Of a DNA stretch of 64,000 nucleotides, positions 24,153 to 35,241 are shown piece by piece. The notes below the pieces were generated by a model. It saw only the letters and a program-made list of their open reading frames with translations. It ran no database searches and was not told where the DNA came from. The DNA is taken from positions 72,718,016 through 72,782,015 of the forward strand of contig CM058232.1 in assembly GCA_030180135.1 (NCBI GenBank), in the 5' to 3' direction. A program made the position numbers and the translations under genes. Source of the stretch: Orychophragmus violaceus. Its lineage: Eukaryota; Streptophyta; Magnoliopsida; Brassicales; Brassicaceae. Every line of letters begins with the position of its first letter. Positions within the stretch are counted from its first letter, which is position 1.

Positions 24153-25320
24153 TGATATATCATGGTTTTTCTAGGTTTTCAACCATGATATAGTTGTATA
24201 TATTGAGTCTTTAACCTGGTTTTTAGAGTCTATTAAGTCTTCTACAGGTAGGCTTGCGTTTGGAGCAAAGGATGGGATTATAGAACATTTATGGTGATTT
24301 GTGCAACGAGCTGAAGTTGGTGTCTCGACCACGATTGAGTGTCGACCGACACTGACTTGGATTTCGGTCGACATTGAGCGCGATAGAACAATACCCGAGA
24401 GTTAAAGACAAGTTTTGAAGATTTGCAGAATTTCCCAGAAGTTTTCTCTAATTCTAAACTGACCCTAAAACGTGTTTAGAGAGTTTAATTAGGTTTTCAG
24501 ACTCATTCTACCTTTTATCTTGTTCTTACTTTGTTCTTGCTTGAGAGATATTGAGTTGAGGTTGATTCTTGCTACTTGTAACCTTGAGAGAAGGATTTCG
24601 AACCTCTTTTACTTTATCTATTCAGTCTTTTGGTTTTCTATTCATGATGTGTTGTTTGATTACTAATATGTCTGAGTAGTAACCTAGTTGATTTAGGAAT
24701 TCTCACAAAGGTTTTATGCTTGTTTGATAACTGATTGATTAGGATTCACCATCTATTGTTCATCACCTAAGTTGTGCTTAATACTCAATTCTAGATTCAT
24801 CACCTAGGGATTAGATCTGAGATAATTAACAATAGCGAGAGAGTGTGAGTTATAATCTGGACAAACTAAGTGTGAACAATTTGACTAGATACAAATATAT
24901 TTGGTTTAGTAAAATTGTGAACCGATAGAACCTTTTCTTAATGCTTGTTTAGAACTCTAGGATCACAAAAAGATTTGGATCGCTAGGTTGCTAGATATAG
25001 AAATAATCTCAGCGAGAGTTGGATTATTTAGCATTCTGTTTCTAGTTCTTGAACTTGCGTTTAATCTGAATCCGGTTAGTTAAGTGTCTTGCATAGCATA
25101 ATTCCTGAGGACTTCCTAAGTCTGACGCCTTTCTCTTATTGAAAGCACCTTCCTGTTTGCTTGCTTTTGTTTACTGCTTTCTTGAGATTTGATTTAGCTT
25201 AACTTGACAACTTATAATCTATCGTGTGACCGTGAACCCTTGTGGATTCGATACCCTGAAATACTAAAATAGCTTAACTGTGCACTTTCAGTAGAATAGG
25301 GATAAAACTTACACCTATCA
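24153..25320 (+). repeat. element B 3' LTR
   Basis: 1168 bp. Matches 11461-12636 with scattered substitutions and small indels (8 bp shorter). Confidence 0.92.
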
Positions 25321-25325
25321 ACAAT

Positions 25326-25384
25326 CAAGTACAGACATCTCATTCCAAGACTTCATGACATGCTTGATGAGCTGAGTGGAGCAA
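25326..25384 (+). pseudogene. pol: element A RT fragment between elements B and C
   Basis: About 60 bases continuing the RT of A (KYRHLIPRLHDMLDELSGA), in frame with 11441-11460 once B is removed. It ends where the LTR of element C begins. Confidence 0.85.
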
Positions 25385-27009
25385 TGATGTGTTGTATTTT
25401 TTAGTTGTTGTGATCATGATTTTTAGTGTGTTTTAGCTTTAGGATCATGCATTTAGGCATCATTAGGATTGTATGTGCTTTTTTCTCTTTTTTTGTAGGT
25501 GGCGGAAGACATGATGAAGCACCCAAATGATATAGAGGAGGTATGGACTGAAAAACACCCAAAAAGAGTGGAAAAACAGCTAAGGATCACGACCAAACCT
25601 CACATCGGCATCCCACATCGGCCTACTGAAACCGCTATGAAGAAATGCGAGAAGCCGGGAGCTCCAGCGGCCTCCACAACGACCTCCCCAAGTCGCTATG
25701 GATCAAAAAACCTCACAGCGGCCTCTCACAGTGACCTCCCCAAGTCGCAGTGAGATTTAACCTTGAAAGATCGAGTCATATGAAGAGCTTACGTTCATAT
25801 TTAGCTTTGGATCTTTAAACCAAAGTTATAGATAATTGAGTTATCTTTTCAATGGAGGTAGTTTGAAGTCATTTAGAGCTATACAGAAAGACTTATGACC
25901 GATTTACTGGACACATATCAATCATGCCGTTTTGAGATCTACTTTTGCCTACATGCTACTTTTTCTTTTTCTTTTGGCTTGTAGACCCTCACATGTTTTG
26001 AGGTCGACCAAGACACATTGTTTTCCATTATTTAAGGCCTCTTGGTGTATGAGGAGAGGCATGATCTACTTCTTGATCCATTTATGGATCTAGATCATAA
26101 CTTTATTTTCTTTCATCATCTTTTCAAGTTTGGTTTGATTTTCTTGTGTTGTTCTTATTAATTCATATATTTTTCTCATCTTATATCATCTCAACTATGT
26201 CTTTTTGTGTTTCTATGAATATTACTGACTAGTTTCATTATAAGTTTATGGGTTTGAGTAAGGTGAGGGTGATCTAGTAATGGTTTAGGATGTTTAAAAC
26301 TTGGAAAATATTGCTTTTTACTTGTTAGAAGTTCTTAATGCTAGGATTGAAGTAGCTAATCAATTCCTTGATCTTAAATGTTACTAGCACTGAGAAGTGT
26401 AATTAATGTTTGAAACTCTATCAAGTGCTTTACATACTTAATCAATGAGAATTGATGTTTAAGGTGTTTAGTGGTAATGAGAACTTGTTCATAATGCATA
26501 TCTATCTTTAAATTGCCAATGAGAATTGATGTTAATGCTTGATAGGTATAGGGCTATTATCATGAGAATGGAGTAGCTTGATATGTTGTTCTTAGCTTAA
26601 GAAATCATTCTACTGTTGTTAAACACTTCTAGATTAATTGTTGATCACCCAAACCGAAATCTCAACCCAAGGAACTTAGTCTTTTTATCTTTTGCTCAAA
26701 CTCACAACACCTCTGTTTTTACTCTGTTTTGTGAACTTTAGCATCTTTGTTAGTGAATGGTTTGTTCTTGTTTTATTGCACTTTTGTTATCTACTTCATT
26801 TGCACTTTAGTTTCTTTGCTTTTATTTCACTTATGTTGTTAGTATAAAACCAAATCTATTGTATTTGCTTAGATTAAGGAACTTTGTGCATTCTTGGTGT
26901 TATAGATCACTATCTCCCTGTGGATTCGATCTTGAAGTGTAACATCGACATACCATTCGATTGTGGTAGCGTGCACATTAGGTTTTAATTGGTGTGTAAA
27001 ACGCAAACA
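25385..27009 (+). repeat. element C 5' LTR
   Basis: 1625 bp, TGATGTGTTGTATTTT ... CGCAAACA. Contains an array of GCGGCCTC / GTCGC-type inverted motifs at about 25600-25750. Confidence 0.88.
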
Positions 27010-27015
27010 TAAATT

Positions 27016-27031
27016 TGGCGCCGTTGCCGGG
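27016..27031 (+). other. element C primer binding site
   Basis: TGGCGCCGTTGCCGGG, six bases after the LTR. Confidence 0.88.
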
Positions 27032-27175
27032 AGCTAGGCGATTTATCATTAGGATTTCAAATTTCCTTGAGACTAAGATTTCTTTTGTTTTTGTTTGTTT
27101 TGTTACTGATTTTCTTTCAAGTGTTTACTCTTTTGGCAGGGCATAATCACAAGGAAGAAAGTTCAAGAAAGAGGG

Positions 27176-28177
27176 ATGGCTTGGAACCCTATAAGCTACC
27201 ACAGTTTTGAATGCTCATCCACTTCTCAAGAAGATATTTCATATGGAAACTTGGATCAAGAGTGCCAATATGGAGATGCTGAGAGATACCAATCTTGTGA
27301 CCCCATAAGCTACCACGGTTTTGAATGCTCATTCACTTATCAAGAAGATTCTCCGTATGAAAACCTTGCTCAAGAGTACCACTATGGATATGGTGAAGGA
27401 TGTCAATCTTGGGACCCTACAAGCCACCACGGTTTTGATAGCTCACCCACCTATCAAGAAGATATCTCATATGGAAATTATTCTCAAGAGTATCAATATG
27501 TATATGATGAGATATAAGAATCTTTAGACATGGAGTACAAACATGGAATGGAATATTACTCTAATGGAGAAGAGATTCTCAACAATCAAGGTTTTTATCA
27601 AAACCAAGGAGATCAACAATTCCAAGGTCAAGATAATTATTCAAACCAACAATCCCAGGAGGACACAGTGCAACAACTTCTGAAACAAATTTTAGAGAGT
27701 ACCGAGGAGATGCGCGTTACGATGAATGCACATTTGGACAACTTAGCCTCTAGCCTTTCAGCCTTCACCAAAGAAGTGTCTCAACTTGAGAGGGATGCTC
27801 AAACAACATAAAAAGAGGATTTTCAAATCAAGGATGAGTTCTTACAAGAAGATAAAATTCATGAAGGAGAATTTGAAGCACTTCTTGATTGCAATGTTGA
27901 TGAAGCTCTTGAGATAAGATATGAAGAACAAGTTTATGTTGGAACACTCATGAGTCATCTAGCAAGGAGCAACAAGGAAGAAGTAGAGATGGTGGTAAGA
28001 ACTATTGGAGACTCTCGTGAAGATGGCTTGGTTTTTGGATGCATAGAGAGCAAAAAGGAGATCTCAGTGGATAATGAAGAAATTTATATACAACCTAACT
28101 CCAAGCAAGAGACAGAGAGTGAAATTCCTAAGGAGAAACAAGAGAGTCTCATTGAAGAAATCCTCCATGGATGGTGA
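27176..28177 (+). pseudogene. element C ORF with three tandem 40-residue repeats
   Basis: I do not recognise a known domain. One frame from ATG 27176 to TGA 28177 is broken only by TAA at 27515-27517 and 27809-27811 (each could be CAA to TAA). The first 114 residues hold three diverged copies of a unit like DPISYHGFECSFTYQEDSPY followed by a Q-E-Y-x-Y-G phrase. Then comes a Q/N/Y-rich stretch, a probable helix or coiled coil (VQQLLKQILESTEEMRVTMN), and an acidic, E/K-rich C-terminus. Position after the primer site and the coiled coil suggest a gag-like structural role, as in gag-only plant elements; that is inference. A further piece of this frame may continue beyond element D at 35242. Confidence 0.6.
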
Positions 28178-28232
28178 AGAAGAAGAATTTCAAATGTCAC
28201 AAATTTTTGACAAGTATCTGGGTATAACTTCC

Positions 28233-28879
28233 TGTTGAAATCCCTAGGATCCAGGGTCTAGGTGATTGAATCTAAGAACTGACCTCGTGTTTACCTGTAG
28301 ATTGGCAGCAGAAATTGGAGCAGGTAAACGAGATCTAGAGCGCCTCAATCGCTGCGCCTCTATCGTAGTCCACACGCACACAAGCTGGAATCCGCCGGGA
28401 TGCTAGTACCGGGAATCGGATCTCCTGTGGGTTTTTTTTTTTTTTTGAGTTTCTGTGTCTCTGCTTTCTTACTAAGAAGCAACACTTACAGCTCGATCAT
28501 CTTTAGGTCGCGTAACCTGGCTCCTATATATAGGCCCACGGTTTACAAACCGTAACTACAGTTTCGGTTTCGACCTTGTGTCGATCGTTGCACCCCTTGC
28601 ATCGATCGACACACCTCTTTAAAACTCAATTCAATGTGTATCCAATACACATTGATCGGATCATATACCAATGATCAATCCCACACAAAGTGTATCCAGC
28701 TTGCTTAGGTGTGTGACCCTGTAGGTTCACACGATACTAGAAATGAGTTACAACTCATTTGTCATAAGCGGTTTCTAGCAAAACATTATGACTACCCAGT
28801 ATCACATGAATTGTCCGATCTCGACAATACAACTATCTCTAGAGTGAGTACAATGTGATTTCAGGACATAATCCAAACA
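28233..28879 (-). repeat. element D 3' LTR
   Basis: 647 bp. TATA-like TATATATA at 28525-28532 (sense on minus). A CGATCG palindrome pair at about 28578-28615 and a T-run at 28434-28447. Confidence 0.92.
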
Positions 28880-31800
28880 ATCTCCCACTTGTACTGGAAT
28901 CATCTATTCCCATAATCCCTTTGTCGTTATATCTCGATATGGCATAAGGCAAGAAACTGTGTCATCCTTATTACAGCCAATATCATGTTCATCGAACTTC
29001 TGATCTATACTGATATAACAAACGACCGACAATCACCTCGTTTGAGCACGGCCATGCATTTTCTCAGTATCAAATCTTCGATGGGCCCTGAGATATTTAT
29101 CTCCTTTTATAGGAGGGACAAATCCCATCTTGTTCCATCCCTGTTTCTACACATACTTCATGATGCCCATAAGCAATGCCGTTATAGCCGCCAGTTACGG
29201 AACGACGTTTGACAAGGTCAAAACGCACCAATTCATATGCTAGAAAGCATGATGAACTCAGGTCTAAGGACTATACTCTATAGTCGTAATGAGAAACTCT
29301 CATGACACAGATATAACCATCCTGTGGAGTTCTCATTAGCGGGTCATGTCCGATCATATGTTCACCAACATATGTCTATGTGACTGACTGTGATACTCAT
29401 ATCATTGACTCCATGAAACTTAGTCATCAGCCACCTCACAAGCTAGTCTCTCGCGATTATCAGTGTCCCACTTTGACAATCTCGACTAGGGACAATCATA
29501 ATTTATGTCATCTTTTACTTATAGGGTTTCATGATCAAGTCCTCAACTTGATGACCTATAAAATGAACATAAAATTCTTGGGACCATTATTTAATCATAC
29601 AATGATCAAATAATGCTGATGTCAGTTTTAACTTACATAAACACTACCATGGCATGTCTATGTAAAGACTATAACATAACTAAAGTTACTCCCACTAGAA
29701 TCAAGATCATCTCTTTAGACATCTTATACCTACAACACTCAGAACAAATTCCGTACTTAGGTTGTGGGAGAGACTGCTGTGTTATTGCTTGAAACAATTT
29801 CAACAAACCACACCGCCATTCAGATAAAAGCACTATTCTACGGTCCACTGCTTGGAGCCTTTCCAACAGATAGCACCGCTATTCAGACAAAGAGACATAA
29901 CCAGGTGGGAACCGGGAATCGTCTTTGTCCGTCTAACTACTTTCAACTGGTTCGTCACTTTATTAGTTCACCACGAACCTATCCTTAGTGTTTCTCAAAC
30001 ACTTGGGATATTTCTGGTAACTGTTCAGTGACTATTATCGGAACATATTGGTATTCTCTCGTCATGCTTTATGCTTAAGCTGCATATAGACGAGCGCAAA
30101 ATATGGCATTCATGATGGACTCTATTGCATCAGCATAAGCAATCACACTCATTAATACTAGTTCAGACAGTGTTCAAAACACTTCTTCTTGCTAATATAG
30201 TTACTAGCTCAGCCAGTGTCCAAGACACGTCATCTTGCTTAGATTATTGCCATAAGACCTTTGGTATGAAGCCATTCTTGGAATCAAGCACATTAGATCT
30301 GTCCAATACCTTATCAACATAAGGATTTTGACACGATTCAATTAGCCTACTCAATCTATATCAATAGATTCTTATTCCAAGAATTCACGCGGCCTTCTCC
30401 CAATGTCCTTTTGTTTAAATTTGACTTCCGACCCAAATCTTAACAAGACTTTAGCGTCGGAACGTCGTTTATGAGATTTGAGTATGTTATCTACATACAG
30501 TGTGAGAATTGCCATTACGCTCCCACTAGTCTTCTTGTAAACGCATGGTTTCATTTCTTCTCTGATTAAGTCAAAACTTTTGACCACTTTATCAGAATGT
30601 TGATTTCAACTCCAAGGTGTTTGCTTCAATCCAGAAATGGATCGGTGAACCTAACATGCATACCCAGCCAATTTTCGGAGTTGGGGCTCACCATCGCTTC
30701 TTTGAATTTCGCATGCTCGTCACTTTTCAATGATCAACAGATCACGACAATTGGTTACGAGAAATCACTCTCGAGTTAGTGACGAATCATTTCGGATCTG
30801 CGAATCTCAGGCTCCACAGGTGCAGATCCTACAGCACTTTGTAGATCTCACCGCCGCTTTCCCTCAACAGGTTGAGCAGCCTCCTGTGTTTATCGAATTT
30901 CTTCGATGTGTACTTTTAACTCCCACTGTTCCTTTTGAAAATACGATCTTTCTCAAAAGACACAGTTTCGAACAACAATAATTTGTCCTCGGATTGGTTG
31001 CAAAAGTAGCAAGCCTTGGTTTCCTTAGGACAACCAGCGAGGTAGAACTTATCAAATATGGGTTCAAGTTTCTTTGTTGACTACTGTCTTACACAAACCT
31101 TGCAATCCCAATTAATCAGAAAAACAAATTTGGAAATCACCCAGTCCACATCCAATGTGGTGTTTTTCACTGATTCTGATAGAAACCCTTTTCTGCGCAA
31201 AGACAGACATTTTAGAACGTATTCTTAAATGATTATGGAAGATTCTTGTGACTCATCATTAATCAGAGCGTATCTAATAAGATCCGATTCATTCTGTCAG
31301 ATGATCACCCAATTCATGACTCAAATATTTTTTTTTCTCCGCGATCCAATCGAGGATCTCAATACTTTTGTCAAATTGGTTCTACACATCATCTTGGAGC
31401 TCCTCAAGGGATTCATGCTCGTGTCTCATCAAATGAACACAGCCATACTTATTGATACCATCAATAAGGTAATGAAGTACAGGAGATTTGCTCTGGCACT
31501 AATGCTCATCGGGCCGCATACATCAGTATGTGTAAGGCCTAATAAGCCTCTGGCCCGTTTTCTTTTAGCTCTGCTAAAAAGGGCCTTAGTCATTTGGTCC
31601 AGTGAACATAATTCATATCTCAAATGATTAATAATCGAATGAGTCCAATACTATGGAACTTCTGAATCCGCTTCACTCTATATGGTTAAACGACTATGCC
31701 AAAGGAAAAGTCGAGTTTGAGTCATCAGACTTAATCCTTTAGTATTTGTGTTATATTCAAAATTACGTTGGTTTAGATATAAAACCCATTCCAAACGGGG

Positions 31801-32110
31801 TGCTACCATATGATATTTCATTAAGATCTAAAGATCAAAATTTGTCTTTTATCAAAATGAAAAACATCCAAATTCTTTACAAGAAGATGAAAGACATTTC
31901 TGCGCAAGGCAGATACATAGTAGCAATTACTTAATTTCTAAAACCAAGTATGAAAGGCTCCTACAAGTGGAGAATCTCTACGGCTCATGCAGCAACCATT
32001 GCTTCATACCAGACACGCAGTTCCACTTGTCCTTTCTTCAACGTTCTACTGTCGCTTAGGTCCTGCATATTTCAAAAATATCAGTACCACAACTAGTATC
32101 GAATACTTAC
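28880..32110 (-). pseudogene. pol: element D pol remnants
   Basis: On the minus strand, in order, short conserved islands remain in different frames. They are a protease active-site island (VFDTSCGTD, about 32080-32110), the integrase start (GLLGLTHTDVCGPMS, about 31500-31560), the RT active-site region with YVDN for the usual YVDD (about 30490), and RNase H (CLNSGAICWKGSKQW, about 29830-29890). Spacing between the integrase and RT islands is about 1.05 kb where complete Copia elements have about 1.6 kb, so several hundred bases are missing. The same islands and spacing recur in D2. No enzyme could be produced. Confidence 0.75.
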
Positions 32111-32960
32111 GTAGGACTTGAAGTAATAACACAATACCTGAAGAAGAAGTACCATACATCTCCTTCATCTCTTGTGAATCTTCCAAGAATTTAATGCAAT
32201 CTCTCTTCCAATGCCCTGACTCATCACAGTAGAAGCACCTTTTAACACCAGATGGGCCTGACTTGGGCTTAAAAGATGACACAAGCTTATCCTGATTCCA
32301 AATCTGGACGGCCCTGTCTCTACCCTTGCCAGCACAAGATTTCTCAAATCTTTTGCCCTTTATGATGTCTTGCTCTACTGCTTTGAGCATGCCATGCAGC
32401 TCAGTCAACGTCTTCATCAAGCCTTTCTTAATATAGTTCTTAATGAACTTATCATAGCTTGACGGCAGTGACTGCAGAATGATGTCAGTGGCCAACTCTA
32501 AGCTGACAGGACATTCCAGTCTCCCCAGGTTATCAATGTAACCCATCAGTTTAATGACATGAGGACTTACTGGAGCATCCTCTGGTAGCTTGCACTCAGT
32601 TAGAGACTTCACCATCTGGAATCTCTCAACTCGTGCCAGATCCTGAAACTTCAGTTTCAGGCTGGTGATCATCTCTATTGGCGACTCCATGTTCTCGTAT
32701 TGACCTTTCAAGTCCGAGTTCATGGTAGACAACATCAGACCACGCACATCTACCACATCAATATAATGCTTATTCCAAGCCTTATATGCTGCATGCGAGC
32801 GATTGGTCCCAAGCCTTTCTGGAAGAGCCTTTTCAAGGACATAGTCCTTGCTCTCCTGCTTGAGAATGAATCTCAGATTCCGATACCAATCCAGGAAGTT
32901 GGATCCATTTAACTTGTCCTTCTCAAGGACGGATCGCAACGAGAAAGTAGTCATAGACAT
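32046..32960 (-). CDS. gag: element D Copia gag polyprotein
   Basis: An open frame of 304 codons starts at ATG 32960 (MSMTTFSLRSVLEKDKLNGS). This is the UBN2-type Copia gag: LNGSNFLDWYRNLRFILK near the start, then a helical capsid region with ILQSLPSSYDKFIKNY (about residues 165-180). A CCHC zinc knuckle CFYCDESGHWKRDC (about residues 242-255, all four ligands present) binds RNA. The last 35 residues read through the protease region in the wrong frame. The protein would assemble particles in the cytoplasm. An intact gag beside a ruined pol fits an element that supplies its own coat but borrows enzymes. Confidence 0.85.
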   Translation of the reverse strand: MSMTTFSLRSVLEKDKLNGSNFLDWYRNLRFILKQESKDYVLEKALPERLGTNRSHAAYKAWNKHYIDVVDVRGLMLSTMNSDLKGQYENMESPIEMITSLKLKFQDLARVERFQMVKSLTECKLPEDAPVSPHVIKLMGYIDNLGRLECPVSLELATDIILQSLPSSYDKFIKNYIKKGLMKTLTELHGMLKAVEQDIIKGKRFEKSCAGKGRDRAVQIWNQDKLVSSFKPKSGPSGVKRCFYCDESGHWKRDCIKFLEDSQEMKEMYGTSSSGIVLLLQVLRKYSILVVVLIFLKYAGPKRQ

Positions 32961-34572
32961 AAGCTGAAATCCAAGAAAACAAAGATTTAGTTATGTATAT
33001 GATGAGAAATCTTATCTAATAAGAAAACTCACATTATATTCAAACAGTGTTTCCTCTATGAATATAATGATCCAAGATCCATACATCACTAAAATCTGAG
33101 TGGACGACTCGTCATCACCCAGAGTTTAGTAATCTAGGTAAGCAAACCTTTGCTAATTGTACCCAGTACAACTTTTGGTCGTAGATGAGACAATCCATGT
33201 CTCATCCACTCTGACGTCTCTGGGCCCAGAACTTCTGATAGCCCAGTCAAGTAAACCAATCTCTTCTGTCTTGCGATCATTGACAGTCGCACTGCGAGTC
33301 TATCAATGATCACCTGCCTTGATCAGATCACTGTGGATACCAAGGACTCCAAGACTATCCAACAATGAACCGAGTCTTGACAGTAGACTAGATTGGGCAA
33401 GACATCAAGGTCACTTGATGTTTAGTTGAGGAAACTAAACTCTGAAAGGTTAGCAAATCAATCTATTATGTCATGTAATTGTTGATGTCAAGCACCGCAA
33501 GTCCATCAACATAATTACCTGCCTTACTCACCTAATTGTGGACACCAAGCTCTTGGCTAGACCATCACACAATGAAACGAGTCTTGACAGTTGACCATAT
33601 TGAAGCAAAACTTTGATCAAGGTTTAGGTCGAGTTTGGTTTCTGTACATTCAAGGTTCAATAACCAGAATTTCGAGCACTGTGTCGATCGACGTAGACAC
33701 TGTCTGTCGATCGACACCACCAAACAAAACCGGATTTCAATAACCGGTTAATCCAATTAACCTGGTTCATCGAACCGGTCATGTCGATCGACACAACCCG
33801 TGTGTGACAGTCGACATAGACCTAAACCAAAGACAGTCTTTGATAATCGGTCCAATCCAATTAAACCGACTTATTAGATCAAACTGATCTTAATCATTCA
33901 AAACGGTTTACACTAATTAAGATAATTAGTTCAATCCAATTGAACCAATTCATTCAATTTAAACCGTTTAAATCTACCTTTACCAAGCATGATAACTAGT
34001 TCAATCCAATTGAACCGATTAACCAATCGCAAGGCCTGTGTCGACCAACACCAAACTTGTGCCGATTGATACAGTTGGGTATCGGGGAATTTTAATCGAA
34101 TTAAACTGACATAACCATGCGAGACAACCGGTTCAATCCAATTGAACCGATATATCCTCTCGCACAGCCTGTGTCGATCGATGCACCCAGTGTATCGATC
34201 GACATAGTGCGATTTCTAAATCGAAACCCATTGTTTTAATTAGGCGAATTTGCAGTGCATCACAAACTTGTGTCGATCGACGCTATGCGAAAACACAATC
34301 GCTTTTGCATTTTCGCACTGCATCGATCGATGAACCCAGTGTACCGATTGGTGCTGTGCGAAAAGCCTAAATCAGGTTTGTCGTTTTCGCGTTGCAACGA
34401 TCGACACACCCAGTGCATCGATCGATGCTGTGCGAAAACACAGTTCTTCGTTTTCGATAACTAACAAATCTGAGATTCTAATTATCAGAACGAATCCTAG
34501 CTAGCATCAATTCAATTAAAAGACCGTTCTAATAGAATTCCAGGCAACTGATTCAATCTGTTAAACCCTATT
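32961..34572 (-). other. element D long untranslated leader with duplicated hairpin and palindromes
   Basis: 1.6 kb between primer site and gag, long for Copia. Two diverged direct copies of a ~125-bp block (about 33268-33392 and 33470-33596, offset about 204) each contain a hairpin. A dozen CGATCG-type palindromes, mostly in pairs, occupy 33680-34450. No coding signal. Confidence 0.7.
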
Positions 34573-34584
34573 GCTCTGATACCA
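34573..34584 (-). other. element D primer binding site (tRNA-iMet)
   Basis: GCTCTGATACCA on plus, the complement of TGGTATCAGAGC, one base from the 5' LTR. Confidence 0.92.
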
Positions 34585-34585
34585 C

Positions 34586-35236
34586 TGTTGAAATCCCTAG
34601 GATCCAGGGTCTAGGTGATTGAATCTAAGAACTGACCTCGTGTTTACTTGTAGATTGGCAGCGAAAATTGGAGCAGGTAAACGAGATCTAGAGCGCCTCA
34701 ATCGCTGCGCCTCTATCGTAGTCCACACGCACACAAGCTGGAATCCGCCGGGATGCTAGTACCGGGAACCGGATCTCCTGTGGGTTTTTTTTTTTTTTTT
34801 TTTGAGTTTCTGTGTCTCTGCTTTCTTACTAAGAAGCAACACTTACAGCTCGATCATCTTTAGGTCGCGTAACCTGGCTCCTATATATAGGCCCACGGTT
34901 TACAAACCGTAACTACAGTTTCGGTTTCGACCTTGTGTCGATCGTTGCACCCCTTGCATCGATCGACACACCTCTTTAAAACTCAATTCAATGTGTATCC
35001 AATACACATTGATCGGATCATATGCCAATGATCAATCCCACACAAAGTGTATCCAGCTTGCTTAGGTGTGTGACCCTGTAGGTTCACACGATACTAGAAA
35101 TGAGTTACAACTCATTTGTCATAAGCGGTTTCTAGCAAAACATTATGACTACCCAGTATCACATGAATTGTCCGATCTCGACAATACAACTATCTCTAGA
35201 GTGAGTACAATGTGATTTCAGGACATAATCCCAACA
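34586..35236 (-). repeat. element D 5' LTR
   Basis: 651 bp, nearly identical to 28233-28879. Confidence 0.92.
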
Positions 35237-35241
35237 CTTCC

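Larger units (their letters stand above)
11461..25320 (+). mobile_element. element B: Athila-like Gypsy element, gag plus ATHILA ORF-1, no pol
   Basis: LTRs 11461-12636 and 24153-25320 start TGATATATCATGG and end TATCA. Perfect target duplications ACAAT flank the element (11456-11460 and 25321-25325). Primer site TGGCGCTGTTGCTAGGGAC matches the Asp-type site of Athila elements. The internal region has a gag (12851-13510 and 20133-20816, split by element E), an array of CGATCG-type palindromes, a leader-like stretch with an intron, the ORF-1 gene (21328-22825) and a 1.3-kb noncoding 3' region. Protease, RT and integrase are absent. It must have moved in trans. Confidence 0.9.
28233..35236 (-). 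mobile_element. element D: Ty1/Copia element with young LTRs, intact gag and decayed pol
   Basis: 7.0 kb flanked by perfect duplications CTTCC (28228-28232 and 35237-35241). LTRs 28233-28879 and 34586-35236. The primer site complement (GCTCTGATACCA, 34573-34584) fixes minus orientation; the polypurine tract complement follows 28880. LTRs differ by about five substitutions and a T-run length by eye, so insertion is recent. The gag ORF (32960-32046) is open, but pol is fragmentary and shortened in the integrase-RT interval. Confidence 0.93.
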
